Origin: an uncultured Bacteroidales bacterium
GTDB lineage: Bacteria > Bacteroidota > Bacteroidia > Bacteroidales > Muribaculaceae
Assembly (NCBI GenBank): GCA_949285735.1
Contig: CASEAQ010000001.1
Coordinates: 55,096 to 119,095, forward strand
Length of the DNA stretch: 64,000 bases
Direction: 5' to 3'
Under the pieces are notes generated by a model. That model ran no database searches. It saw only the letters and a list, made by a program, of their open reading frames with translations, and had not been told where the DNA came from. This document shows, piece by piece, positions 46,341 through 55,388 of the stretch. Every line of letters starts with the position of its first letter. The stretch's first letter is position 1. The position numbers were made by a program, and so were the translations under genes.

Positions 46341-46774
46341 CGTGGTGCGAGCAGTTGCCGCAGCGACGACAGCGCGCGTTGCCCGTCGGCGTGGCACTTG
46401 TGCATTTCGGCGGCAAGATGCGGTGACGATGCAAGGAACTCGTGCACGACGCTTAGGGCAATATACTGGTCGATGCGTTGTGCAATGAGCCGCGATGCAG
46501 TTTCTGGCAGTGCCGATGGCAGCATGAAGTCGATGGTTGCCGACTGGCTGTCGCCTACCATCTTGGCGATATATCCACCGAGGGCTGAGCATAGCGACGT
46601 GCAGGCAGCTTGGGCTTTAATCGCTGCCAATTCGTTGAGGCGGCAGCGGTTGAATGGTAGTGCTGGTGTTTGCTCGTCGGCGCGGCAAGCTGTGGCTATT
46701 GCAAGTGTCGCCATTATTTCCTTGGTGAGTTGGGCGTAATCGATGCCCACTGAGAGTGTTCGTGTGTTGTTCAT
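46337..46774 (-). CDS. Hypothetical protein, third gene of a three-gene module
   Basis: The 145-residue product starts MNNTRTLSVGIDYAQLTKEI. It is Ala-rich and helical, with no signal peptide and three of its Cys in the first half. No motif is known to me. The ATG overlaps the preceding stop (ATGA), showing coupled translation with the membrane protein gene upstream. It is probably cytoplasmic. Proteins of this size next to small lipoprotein-like genes occur in Bacteroidetes mobile regions, but no other mobile genes are nearby. Confidence 0.6.
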   Translation of the reverse strand: MNNTRTLSVGIDYAQLTKEIMATLAIATACRADEQTPALPFNRCRLNELAAIKAQAACTSLCSALGGYIAKMVGDSQSATIDFMLPSALPETASRLIAQRIDQYIALSVVHEFLASSPHLAAEMHKCHADGQRALSSLRQLLAPR

Positions 46775-47253
46775 TTTGTCAGAGTTAAAAGTTTGATTAT
46801 AATGGTTGTAACCAATGCGGCAGCAATGACGACGAGCCACCAGCCGATGCCTGTGCGGTGAGGCTTGTTTTGCTCGGCGACTTTTGTCGTGCTTGCCACT
46901 GTGGCGGTTGTCGCCTTGTGAGCTGTGGTGGTCGAACTGTCTTGCGCATTGATATGGCTGCGGCGGGCGACGGTTACTCGGCGGTGGAGCGAGAGGCTTG
47001 CCGTGTCGCCGAGTGTCACAGGTGTAGGGTAAAAATACCATTCATCGATGTTTGCAGTGATGTCGTCGGCTATGTCGATGTCGAGACGTGCGACAACTTC
47101 GGTGGCAGTGCTGTCGGCAATCTGTTGCAGGCTGGCAGCATCGATGGTTTTGCTCGACGAGCGGCACGATGCTGCCACAGCTGTCATGATGCTAATTGTA
47201 GCTGCTAAGCTGGCGGCTTTCGCGGCACACGGTGTAAAGATATTTGTAGGCAT
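46771..47253 (-). CDS. Hypothetical envelope protein with lipobox and C-terminal helix
   Basis: The 160-residue product has an N-terminal hydrophobic stretch with a lipobox-like AVAASC (Cys 30). A polar Thr/Ser/Ala-rich middle follows, and a transmembrane helix at about 136-157 (WWLVVIAAALVTTIIIKLL) ends in a short basic tail. Topology could be a membrane anchor at both ends. No family is recognised. It overlaps the first gene of the module by 62 bases. A shorter start at residue 23 would remove the overlap but also the signal. Confidence 0.55.
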   Translation of the reverse strand: MPTNIFTPCAAKAASLAATISIMTAVAASCRSSSKTIDAASLQQIADSTATEVVARLDIDIADDITANIDEWYFYPTPVTLGDTASLSLHRRVTVARRSHINAQDSSTTTAHKATTATVASTTKVAEQNKPHRTGIGWWLVVIAAALVTTIIIKLLTLTK

Positions 47254-47641
47254 AGTTTTCCGATATGAAGTATCTCGATGCTCTTTCCGATGCCAACACC
47301 CTTGCCAGCGCGCAACTTAGCGACAACGACGGGCGTTTCTCCTGCTCGGCTTTCACTTTGTGGTAGATTTCGAGCCACATGGCTTGCTTTAGCCGCGTTT
47401 TTTTCGACACGTGGCTTTTGCTGTTGATGTGCATTATCACGTTATAGGCATGGTCGAAGTCAACATAGTAGCGAGGTTTGCCGTCGAGCAGCACGCGTCG
47501 CACGATGTCGCGGCGGTTTATTTCAGGGTTGTTTTTGTAGGCATCTTTCAGAGCCTTGCGGTAGTCGCGCAGCAATTCCCTGTTGCGCAGCCTTGTGAGG
47601 CGTTTCCGTTCCTCAGCCATTTGTGTGATTGAGTTTTTCAT
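47192..47641 (-). CDS. Basic protein with two similar halves, first gene of the module
   Basis: The 149-residue, Lys/Arg-rich protein starts MKNSITQMAEERKRLTRLRN. It seems internally duplicated. Residues 19-72 contain VRRVLLDGKPRYYVDFDHAY and residues 83-138 contain LARVLASERASRYFISENYA, with the same spacing to the preceding helices. This two-unit basic helical layout could bind nucleic acid. ATG 47641 is chosen because upstream codons lack similarity and lie in an AT-rich leader. It is co-directional with and overlaps the next gene by 62 bases. No known family is recognised. Confidence 0.6.
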   Translation of the reverse strand: MKNSITQMAEERKRLTRLRNRELLRDYRKALKDAYKNNPEINRRDIVRRVLLDGKPRYYVDFDHAYNVIMHINSKSHVSKKTRLKQAMWLEIYHKVKAEQEKRPSLSLSCALARVLASERASRYFISENYAYKYLYTVCRESRQLSSYN

Positions 47642-47824
47642 GATTCGATGGTATTTTATTAGATTCAGTGTTGCAAAAATAGCACCATGGTTGGTGATGT
47701 GCAAGCATTTTCAGGTATTTTTACCATTATTACCTTTTTTGCTTGTAGTTAATGTCTTGGCAACCAATGCCGGCGACACAATAAAATAATGCTTAAAATT
47801 TAGCGCATTGCGAGCTATAATCCT

Positions 47825-47832
47825 TATCTTTG
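47825..47832 (+). promoter_or_regulatory. -7 element of the TPR/barrel operon
   Basis: TATCTTTG matches the -7 consensus, 31 bases before the TPR gene start. No correctly spaced -33 TTG is evident. Confidence 0.5.
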
Positions 47833-47863
47833 TATCTCAATTACAATAGCAAATGGCAAATAT

Positions 47864-50800
47864 ATGAAGATTGGTGCAATAATAGCGGTCGTGGGTTTGG
47901 CATTGCCCGCGCTTGCAGGCAACCATGCCGGGCTGAAATCATCGTCGCCCGAGGGGTATCTTGCCCGAGGCAAGATGATGTATGAGAACAAGAACTATAT
48001 GGGGGCAATCGACCAGATGACGCATCTCTACATGATGGATGGCGGAGAGGAATATCTGGAAGATGCCGATTATTACATAGCACTTGCCACGTATGAGCAT
48101 GGCGACAAGGATTGTATTGAAATGTTCAAGAAGTTTGTCGCCAAATATCCTGCCTCCCTCAGGGTGCCTATGGCATGGGCGAGGATTGGCGATTATTACT
48201 TCTTCGAGGGCAAATATGGCGAGGCGCTGACTGCCTACCGCAATATAGTGCCTTCGGCGTTCAACAACGACTACAAGCTCGATCTCACCTATCGTGCAGC
48301 ATATTGTATGCTGAAGATGGCGGAATATGACAAGGCAAAGAAACTGTTCGAGAAACTGTCATATACTTCACAGTATCGCCATGCGGGGCTTTTCTATGAC
48401 GCTTATATCGACTATGCCAACAAGGAGTATGCCGATGCCAAGCGCAAGTTTGCCATGATACCATCGGCAAGCGAACTTGGTCAGGCGGCGCAATACTATT
48501 TGTGCCAGATGTACTTCCTCGACGGCGATTACGACCACGTGATACGTGCCGGAAAGCAGTTGATGACGGCAATAGCCGACGACAACAGCGAGTATGCCGA
48601 CGAGATGAGCCGCATCGTGGGCGAAAGTTATTACCACAATGGCGACGACGGCTTGGCTGGCGACTACTTGTCGCGTTACGTCGAGGGTGCCGATTCCGAC
48701 CCCGTGCGCTCGTCGCTGTATATAATGGGTGTGTTGCACTACCGCAATGCCGACTGGAAGAGCGCGGTTGACTGCTTTGCCGGCGTGACGAGCGAGGACG
48801 ACGAACTTGCCCAGAGTGCCTATCTCTACTTGGGGCAGGCATACGTGAAGCTCGGCAACATGAATGGTGCCTCGATTGCGTTTGAAAAGGCGTTGAACAT
48901 GGATTTCAATTCCTCGATACAGGAAACGGCATTCTACAACTACGCAATATCGCAGAACGACGGCGGACGCACGCCGTTCAACCGCTCGATTGACATTTTC
49001 GAGACTTTCCTGAACCGTTTCCCCAACTCGCGCTATGCAAGCGATGTGGAAGATTACATGATAAAGGCATACATGACTGGCAACGACTACCAGCGCGCGC
49101 TGGAAAGCATCGGGCGCATAAGCAAACCGTCAAGCAAGGTGCTTGCCGCCAAGCAGAACGTGCTGTTCCAATTGGGCGTGCAGGCATTGTCGAATGACGA
49201 TGCCGACATGGCTGCCGACTATTTCAACAAGGCTCGTGCCGTGGGCAGGTATGATGCGCGTGTTGTGAACAATTGCAACCTGTGGCTCGCCGAGTGCCGC
49301 TACCGCCAGGAAGACTACAAGGGTGCCGAGAAGTTGCTCAAGGCATTCTTGTCTGATGCCGACGAAGCCGATGGCGGCAACGTAGCTTTGGCGCAATACA
49401 ATATGGGCTATGCGCGATTCCAGCAGCGCAATTACAGCGGCGCGCGCACGGCTTTTGAAAAGGCTGTTGCCGACCAGCAGTTGTCCAAGGAGCTGTGCGC
49501 CGACGCGCTTAACCGCATTGGCGACACATACTATTACGTGCGCGACTACGAGACTGCCGAAAACTATTATGAACAAGCCTACACGGGCGACGATTCGGCT
49601 GGCGACTATGCGCTCTACCAAAAGGCTATGATGCTCGGTTTGCAACGCGATTACAAGGGGAAGATAAATATGCTCGACCAGTTGCTGCGGCAATATTCCA
49701 AGTCGCCGTTGTGCCCGCCGGCATTGTTGCAGAAAGCCGAGTCGTATGTCAACATCGGCAACAACACGTCGGCTATCGACACCTACAAGATGCTCATTTC
49801 GCAATATCCAGGGTCGGCTGATGCACGCAAGGGCTTGCTGCAACTTGCCATAACCGAGCGCAACGCCGGCAAACTCGATCGAGCCATCGAGGCTTATAAG
49901 AATGTCATCAAGTTGTACCCGACAAGCGACGAGGCCGACGTTGCCGCCGAAGACTTGAAGTTGATTTATGCCGATGCCGGGAAGCTCGACGAGTATATAT
50001 CTTTTGTAAAGACAGTGCCAAATGCGCCGCAGGTTGACGTTGACGATATCGACCGTCTTGCCTATGAGGCTGCCGAAAAGGCATACCTTGAACAGCAGGG
50101 TGTGGAAAAGCTCGAAAGTTATGTGAAGGCATACCCCAATGGGGCATACGTGTCGAAGGCACGTTATTACATTGCAATATCGTGCTACGAGGCAGGAAAG
50201 TATGACGAGGCTTTGTCGCTGGTCAACGAGGTGGTGGCTGCGAGTGCCGATGCATCGTTTGCCGTCGATGCCTTGCGCATAAAGGGTGAGATATTGATGA
50301 AGCAGAGCCGTGCCGCCGACGCGCTTGAGGCATACCAGACGATGGCGCAAAAGGCATCGACACAGGAGGCTACCATCAACGCCAACCTTGGCTTGATGAG
50401 GGCGTCGCTCATGCTTAGCAACTTCACCGAGATGCGCGATGCTGCCGACAGACTTTTGAAGTCGGGCGGATTGACAGCCGAGGAGGAGAAGGAGGCTCGA
50501 TATTGCCGTGCCACGGGCAACATGAAACTTGGCAGCGGCTCGGCTGCCGTTGCCGACTTTGAAGTGCTTGCCAAGGACACGCGCAACGAGTATGGCGCAC
50601 AGGCAGCCTATGACTTGGCAAACTATTATTATGCCGCTGGCGACAACGTTGCCGCCGAGGATGTGCTCAACCGCTTCATTGAGGCTGGCACCCCCCACCA
50701 GTACTGGTTGGCGCGCGGGTTCATATTGCTTGCCGATGTTTACCACAAGGAAGGAAAGAAATTTGAAGCAGTGCAGTACCTTAAGAGCTTAAAGGACAAC

Positions 50801-50875
50801 TATCCGGGCTCGGAGAGCGACATATTCGAGATGATTGACACGAGGCTCGAAAAGTGGAACGGGGGTACAAAATAA
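47864..50875 (+). CDS. Large periplasmic TPR-repeat protein
   Basis: The 1003-residue protein has a signal peptide (ending ALAG) and then a continuous array of tetratricopeptide repeats, with units such as KGAEKLLKAFLSDADEADGG and NYSGARTAFEKAVADQQLSK and numerous Gly-Tyr-Ala positions. Several units resemble the YbgF/BamD type, suggesting a scaffold on the periplasmic face. The outer-membrane barrel gene follows 12 bases later; this pair is conserved in Bacteroidetes by memory. Role in envelope assembly or transport is inferred. Confidence 0.85.
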   Translation: MKIGAIIAVVGLALPALAGNHAGLKSSSPEGYLARGKMMYENKNYMGAIDQMTHLYMMDGGEEYLEDADYYIALATYEHGDKDCIEMFKKFVAKYPASLRVPMAWARIGDYYFFEGKYGEALTAYRNIVPSAFNNDYKLDLTYRAAYCMLKMAEYDKAKKLFEKLSYTSQYRHAGLFYDAYIDYANKEYADAKRKFAMIPSASELGQAAQYYLCQMYFLDGDYDHVIRAGKQLMTAIADDNSEYADEMSRIVGESYYHNGDDGLAGDYLSRYVEGADSDPVRSSLYIMGVLHYRNADWKSAVDCFAGVTSEDDELAQSAYLYLGQAYVKLGNMNGASIAFEKALNMDFNSSIQETAFYNYAISQNDGGRTPFNRSIDIFETFLNRFPNSRYASDVEDYMIKAYMTGNDYQRALESIGRISKPSSKVLAAKQNVLFQLGVQALSNDDADMAADYFNKARAVGRYDARVVNNCNLWLAECRYRQEDYKGAEKLLKAFLSDADEADGGNVALAQYNMGYARFQQRNYSGARTAFEKAVADQQLSKELCADALNRIGDTYYYVRDYETAENYYEQAYTGDDSAGDYALYQKAMMLGLQRDYKGKINMLDQLLRQYSKSPLCPPALLQKAESYVNIGNNTSAIDTYKMLISQYPGSADARKGLLQLAITERNAGKLDRAIEAYKNVIKLYPTSDEADVAAEDLKLIYADAGKLDEYISFVKTVPNAPQVDVDDIDRLAYEAAEKAYLEQQGVEKLESYVKAYPNGAYVSKARYYIAISCYEAGKYDEALSLVNEVVAASADASFAVDALRIKGEILMKQSRAADALEAYQTMAQKASTQEATINANLGLMRASLMLSNFTEMRDAADRLLKSGGLTAEEEKEARYCRATGNMKLGSGSAAVADFEVLAKDTRNEYGAQAAYDLANYYYAAGDNVAAEDVLNRFIEAGTPHQYWLARGFILLADVYHKEGKKFEAVQYLKSLKDNYPGSESDIFEMIDTRLEKWNGGTK

Positions 50876-50887
50876 ATAATCACAACT

Positions 50888-52636
50888 ATGCTTATGAAAC
50901 GTTACTGCATATCATTGTTAATAGCCGCTGTCGCTTACAGTACAGCCTTTGCGCAAGAGCAGGAATTGAACAAGGAGATAACTGTTGACCGCGATTTTGT
51001 GCCTGTCGAGCAGAAAGCATCGAAAGCCAACCACCTGCCCGAGGCATATCGCCCACAATCCGATGCCAATGTCGGAAAGATTGGTTATAGCGACTGGGCT
51101 GTGCCTGCCGAGGTGCCCACGTCGGCTGTCACGTTGTCGCCTTATGGGTTTGGCACTACAAACAATTTCTCTGCCAATCGCGGATATTTCGAGTTTGGAA
51201 TCGGTACGTGCCTCAACATGATGGGCAGTGCCGGATACAGGATTGCCGACTTGGAACGCACCAAGTTGAGTATATGGCTGCAACATAATTCCACATGGGT
51301 TGGTGAGAACAAGTCGAGCAATTCGCTCTATGCCATCGACCAGCATTGGAACGACAATGTAATTGGTATCGATTTTTCGCACCGTTTCGACAAAGGGGCT
51401 TTGTCGGTGAATGCGTTTTACCACTACGACAATTTCAACTACTTCGGTCGGGTTATCGACGAATGGCCCACTGCCGACTCCACGCAGTCGGTCAATGAGT
51501 TCCGTATCGATGTCGGGTGGACTGGCAAGTATCACGAAGACGAGGGGCTGAATTACTCTTTCCATGCAATGTATAACTATTTTGGCTTCTCCGAAGATAT
51601 TTTCGACCCCACGCAAGGGAACAGCGAAAACCATTTGAAGCTCACGTTAAAAGGAGACTATGGCAACAATGAGCATTCGCGTGTGGGTTTAAATGTCGAT
51701 TTCGACTTCATCAATTACAACCGTCACCATTATCTCGGGCCCGAAATGGGAGTTGACGTGGGTCATGAAAACTTGGGGATATTCGGCGTGATGCCCTATT
51801 ATTCCTATCGCAGCGACCGCATGAGTTTCTTGGCAGGTGTCAACCTCGATGTGTCGTTCAACGACGGCGCCACATTGCGCCTTGCGCCTCAAGCCGAGTT
51901 CCGCTTCGACCTGCTGCGTGGCTTGCAGTTCTATGCCGAGGTTGAGGGCGGCAAGGAAGCTAATACGTTGAGCCGAATGTTCTCGACCAACCGTTACATC
52001 TCGCCGCGACTGACGCCTGTCAATTCCTATACACCGATAGATGTTACCGGCGGGTTCAAAATTGGACCATTTGCCGGGTTCAACGCCACGCTGTTTGGCG
52101 GCTGGGCAAAGGTTAAGAATGCCATGATGCCAACGCTTAGCGAAATTACGCCCGACAACGTAGGAACGTCTGTAAATACCTACAATCGCAGCATATCCGA
52201 CTATGCCGTTTTCGACATGAAGGGCTGGAGGGCTGGCGGTGAGTTGGCTTATTCGTTCCGCTCGCTTGCCGATGCGTCGGTAGCCCTCACATACTCGCCG
52301 CAGAAGGAAGACGACGGATATATAATGGGTGACGACCGTGCCGAGTTGGTACTCGATGTGAAACTTATGATGCACCCCATCAAGGACCTCACGGTGGGTA
52401 TAGGCTATCAGTACCGTTCCGACCGCTCGGTGATTTTCAGGGGCAGTAGTGGGCAATGGCTTGAACAGGATTTGCAAGATGTCAATTACCTCATGCTCGG
52501 TGCCAATTATAGGCTCAACGAGATAGTGGGCTTCTTCATGGAGTTTGACAATATACTTAACAAGCGTTGGGATACGCACTATGGCATGGGAGCGCAGCCC
52601 ATCGGCTTCTTGGGCGGCGTTAGCTTGTTGTTTTAG
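50888..52636 (+). CDS. Outer-membrane beta-barrel (TonB-receptor-like) protein
   Basis: The 582-residue protein has a signal peptide (ending near AFAQ). No plug domain is visible: after a 60-residue polar segment, amphipathic barrel strands begin. Late strands such as VNYLMLGANYRLNEIVGFFM, then FDNILNKRWDTHYGMG and an aromatic C-terminus (GGVSLLF) are typical of TonB-dependent barrel ends. It may be a plugless barrel partnered by the TPR protein 12 bases upstream. ATG 50888 or the Met two codons later could be the start. A GC-rich terminator follows. Confidence 0.8.
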   Translation: MLMKRYCISLLIAAVAYSTAFAQEQELNKEITVDRDFVPVEQKASKANHLPEAYRPQSDANVGKIGYSDWAVPAEVPTSAVTLSPYGFGTTNNFSANRGYFEFGIGTCLNMMGSAGYRIADLERTKLSIWLQHNSTWVGENKSSNSLYAIDQHWNDNVIGIDFSHRFDKGALSVNAFYHYDNFNYFGRVIDEWPTADSTQSVNEFRIDVGWTGKYHEDEGLNYSFHAMYNYFGFSEDIFDPTQGNSENHLKLTLKGDYGNNEHSRVGLNVDFDFINYNRHHYLGPEMGVDVGHENLGIFGVMPYYSYRSDRMSFLAGVNLDVSFNDGATLRLAPQAEFRFDLLRGLQFYAEVEGGKEANTLSRMFSTNRYISPRLTPVNSYTPIDVTGGFKIGPFAGFNATLFGGWAKVKNAMMPTLSEITPDNVGTSVNTYNRSISDYAVFDMKGWRAGGELAYSFRSLADASVALTYSPQKEDDGYIMGDDRAELVLDVKLMMHPIKDLTVGIGYQYRSDRSVIFRGSSGQWLEQDLQDVNYLMLGANYRLNEIVGFFMEFDNILNKRWDTHYGMGAQPIGFLGGVSLLF

Positions 52637-52658
52637 ACAATGTATATAACGGGTGTAG

Positions 52659-52694
52659 AGCCGCAGGGCGCGTGCGCGTCGTGCGGCTTTTTTT
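52659..52694 (+). terminator. Terminator of the TPR/barrel operon
   Basis: AGCCGCA (52659-52665) pairs with TGCGGCT (52682-52688) around a GC-rich loop, followed by seven T. Confidence 0.85.
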
Positions 52695-52758
52695 GCGATG
52701 GTGGTTAAAAAACTGCCATATTTTTTCGATTTGATTCACAATTCTTAATCTCGTATTA

Positions 52759-52789
52759 TTTGTTGTTTTCGGTTAATTTGTTATGTTTG
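52759..52789 (+). promoter_or_regulatory. Promoter of the SusE/F-like secreted protein
   Basis: TTTG at 52759-52762, a 19-base spacer and TATGTTTG at 52782-52789 match the consensus. The leader would be about 108 bases, long enough for regulation. Confidence 0.6.
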
Positions 52790-52903
52790 CGTCAGTATTG
52801 GAATTTTGCAATGAGACGCGTGTTTGTCACGAGCCCCATGATAAAACCATAGCGTATAATCTTTATTCACTTATTTAAATAACCTCTTAAAATTTTTCAG
52901 CGT

Positions 52904-54268
52904 ATGAAGAAAGTTTTACATCTATTGTTTGCCGTCGTGGCTCTGATGGGTTTGTCATCGCAGGCGGCTGCGCAACTGTTCATTATTGGAGAGGTTGAAG
53001 GTGCTGGCTGGAGCGCAAACCTTGGTGTGCCCATGACCGAGACTTCGACTGCCAATGAGTATGAAATCACCATTCAAGTGAATGGCACGTTTGGGTTTGC
53101 CACCCAGCTTGGCAGCAGTGCCGACGACTGGGATGGACTGAACGCCAACCGCTATGGCGGCGAGTATGACCCTTACCCCATTCAAAGTGGAGTTACTACT
53201 ACGTTGTACAAGAGTTCGGCAGCTTTTCAGATTGCCAATGCCGGCGAATACCACATTGTTGTCAATATGGACGCAATGACTGTCGTGGCTACGGCTACCA
53301 CAGCCGTCGAGTTGCCTACGTCGATGTATGTGATTGGTACTGTTGACGATTGCACCTGGACTCCCAATCAAGGTGTCGAAATGACTGCCGGCGACGAAGA
53401 GGGCGTGTTCACTGCAACTTGCACCGTCAATGGCGGAGCGGGCGACGGTGTAAACAGCCTGGGCTATTTTGCATTTGCTTCGCAACTCGGTGCCGACGAA
53501 AACGACTGGGATGGATTGAACGCCAACCGTTATGGTGCAAATGCCTACAACAAGGTGCTTGCTCCCGAGGTTGCTACGCTCTTGGTGAAGAACCCCAACA
53601 ATTCGTTTGCCGTCGCTGGAGGCGAATACACGATGACTGTTGACTTGAACGCCAATACAGTTACCGTTGTTCCGACGGGAGAGATTGAATATAATTTCCC
53701 CGATGTGATTTATATGGTTGGTTGCGTTGAGGGCGGTACGCCCAATTGGGATTCCACGACCACAGGGCTGGCAATTGCCGAAAGTGAAGACACTCCAGGC
53801 GTGTACAACGCTTCTATCACGGTTGTCGAGAATGGCTATTTTGGCTTTGTTGCAGCCTTGACCGAGACCGAGGGCGATTGGGATTCGTTTAATGTTTTCC
53901 GCTACGTTCCTGCCGGTGATGCCGAATTGGCTGTTGGCACAAGTGCCGATTTTGTAATGAATGGCGGCGATTCGTTCTACATTGCCCCGGGCACTTATAA
54001 TTGCACGATTACTCTCACAAGTATAGGTGCAGGTTCTATTCTCTTCACCGAGCCGGTGAGTGTCGATGAAATTGGTTCCGATGTTGCTGCTGCACGTCCG
54101 CTTGCAGGCAAGGGCGAAATCTCAATTGTTGGCGATGCTGCCGATGTAGATGTTTATACCGTTGGTGGAGCTTTGATTGCTTCGGGTGATATCGAAACCG
54201 TCAATTGTACCGCAGGTGTTTACGTTGTTGTAATCGATGGCATTGCACACAAGGTGATTGTCAGGTAA
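52904..54268 (+). CDS. Secreted protein with three SusE/F-like modules and sorting-type C-terminus
   Basis: A signal peptide (ending near AAAQ) is followed by three similar beta-sandwich modules of about 125 residues. Each starts with FIIGEVEG, MYVIGTVD or IYMVGCVE and holds FGFATQLG..., FAFASQLG... or FGFVAALT... plus a DWD element. This is the SusE/SusF-type starch-binding module arrangement. Unlike SusE/F, it has no lipobox. The C-terminal 55 residues match those of the protein at 42040, consistent with a shared export or anchoring route. It probably binds glycans at the surface. It stands alone with its own promoter and terminator. Confidence 0.75.
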   Translation: MKKVLHLLFAVVALMGLSSQAAAQLFIIGEVEGAGWSANLGVPMTETSTANEYEITIQVNGTFGFATQLGSSADDWDGLNANRYGGEYDPYPIQSGVTTTLYKSSAAFQIANAGEYHIVVNMDAMTVVATATTAVELPTSMYVIGTVDDCTWTPNQGVEMTAGDEEGVFTATCTVNGGAGDGVNSLGYFAFASQLGADENDWDGLNANRYGANAYNKVLAPEVATLLVKNPNNSFAVAGGEYTMTVDLNANTVTVVPTGEIEYNFPDVIYMVGCVEGGTPNWDSTTTGLAIAESEDTPGVYNASITVVENGYFGFVAALTETEGDWDSFNVFRYVPAGDAELAVGTSADFVMNGGDSFYIAPGTYNCTITLTSIGAGSILFTEPVSVDEIGSDVAAARPLAGKGEISIVGDAADVDVYTVGGALIASGDIETVNCTAGVYVVVIDGIAHKVIVR

Positions 54269-54297
54269 ACCACACTCTGCACAGGCGAGAATATAAA

Positions 54298-54348
54298 GCG
54301 AGTGAGCCAAAATCATGAAATTCTTTGGCTCACTCGCTGCTTTTTTGA
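54298..54348. terminator. Bidirectional terminator
   Basis: GCGAGTGAGCCAAA (54298-54311) pairs with TTTGGCTCACTCGC (54324-54337), followed by TGCTTTTTT. It separates the secreted protein gene from the convergent NlpC/P60 gene. Confidence 0.88.
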
Positions 54349-54365
54349 TACCAATTCTACTTGTT

Positions 54366-55025
54366 TTATTTCTTTATCGGGCGGCATGCACCCATATAGC
54401 GTTTGCTGTAATAGGCTTCGTCCGACTTGCTCACGCACACACCTTGCGAGGTGCTGGCATGTATGAAGCTGAAACCAGTTCCCGAGCTATCGACTTCGGT
54501 GACGATTCCCACGTGTCCTATGCTCTTGTTGACTGCCCGACCGTTGAAAAACACGAGGTCACCTGGTCGCAGGTCGCTTTTGTCAACTTGCTTGCCGTCG
54601 TTGATTTGCTGGCGTGACGCACGGTTGAGGGCGTAGCCGAATTGCCCGAACACATAGCTTGTGAATCCCGAGCAGTCGAATGCCTTGGGCCCGTTTGCGC
54701 CACGGCGGTAGCGAGTACCTGTGAACGATGCGGCAAAGTCGAGAATTTCTTTTATTACCTTGCTTTCGGCAATGCTGTCATGGCTTTCGTAGCTGCCTTT
54801 TAAGCCCTCTTTCCAAAAACATGCGCTTTGGTAAAGGCTCACATAGTCGGTTGCGGCGAGCGCGGCTGAGTCGATTGGCTGGTAAAGTGCAGATTGATGC
54901 AATTGCTCAAGCACAGTACCGGGTTGACGTGTGAGCATCTGCCCCCACGCCGAAACCGAAACAACCGCCATGACGGCTGCCATGACAATCTTTGTTGATA
55001 TTTTATTGGTGATATGTTTCATCAT
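54366..55025 (-). CDS. NlpC/P60 (C40) cell-wall hydrolase
   Basis: The 219-residue protein has a signal peptide (to about AWGQ). In its C-terminal NlpC/P60 domain, Cys 118 sits in AFDCSGFTSYVF, His 171 in SIGHVGIVTEV and His 189 in FSFIHASTSQGV. These form the Cys-His-His triad that cleaves the D-gamma-Glu to diaminopimelate bond in peptidoglycan stem peptides. The N-terminal 85 residues are a polar linker. It is monocistronic and convergent with the SusE/F-like gene. The Met at residue 2 is an equally good start. Confidence 0.92.
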   Translation of the reverse strand: MMKHITNKISTKIVMAAVMAVVSVSAWGQMLTRQPGTVLEQLHQSALYQPIDSAALAATDYVSLYQSACFWKEGLKGSYESHDSIAESKVIKEILDFAASFTGTRYRRGANGPKAFDCSGFTSYVFGQFGYALNRASRQQINDGKQVDKSDLRPGDLVFFNGRAVNKSIGHVGIVTEVDSSGTGFSFIHASTSQGVCVSKSDEAYYSKRYMGACRPIKK

Positions 55026-55260
55026 TCAATTTTTTCCGATGCAAAAATACAAAAAAATATTCCACCATTTTGTTTTTAACAAAACAAATGCAAATATTGT
55101 GCCTTCTTTTGGGTGATTCGTATCGGTGGTGTATAGAGTTAAAAACCAGTTGCTTCGGCGTGGTATTTCGGGATTCCAAACGAGCTGTGTTTTAATATTT
55201 GTTTGCAATATTTGAAGCATTTAAACCATGTTGTTGAGGTATCGTTTACAAATAGTTTTG

Positions 55261-55291
55261 TTGTGCTTTTATGTTTAAAAAATTATCTTTG
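55261..55291 (+). promoter_or_regulatory. Promoter of folA
   Basis: TTG at 55261-55263, a 20-base spacer and TATCTTTG at 55284-55291 match the consensus, giving a leader of about 90 bases. Confidence 0.6.
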
Positions 55292-55388
55292 TGAATAAGT
55301 ATCGATTTGGTTTTATGATGAAATGTCCGATAGGCATACAGAGTTTCGAGCAGGTCGGAGATTGGAAAGAGGAAGAAAGGAACAGATT

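Noticed and set aside
49130-50746. A 538-codon frame antisense to the TPR gene
   Set aside because: Product of repetitive codon bias in TPR units; no recognisable protein.
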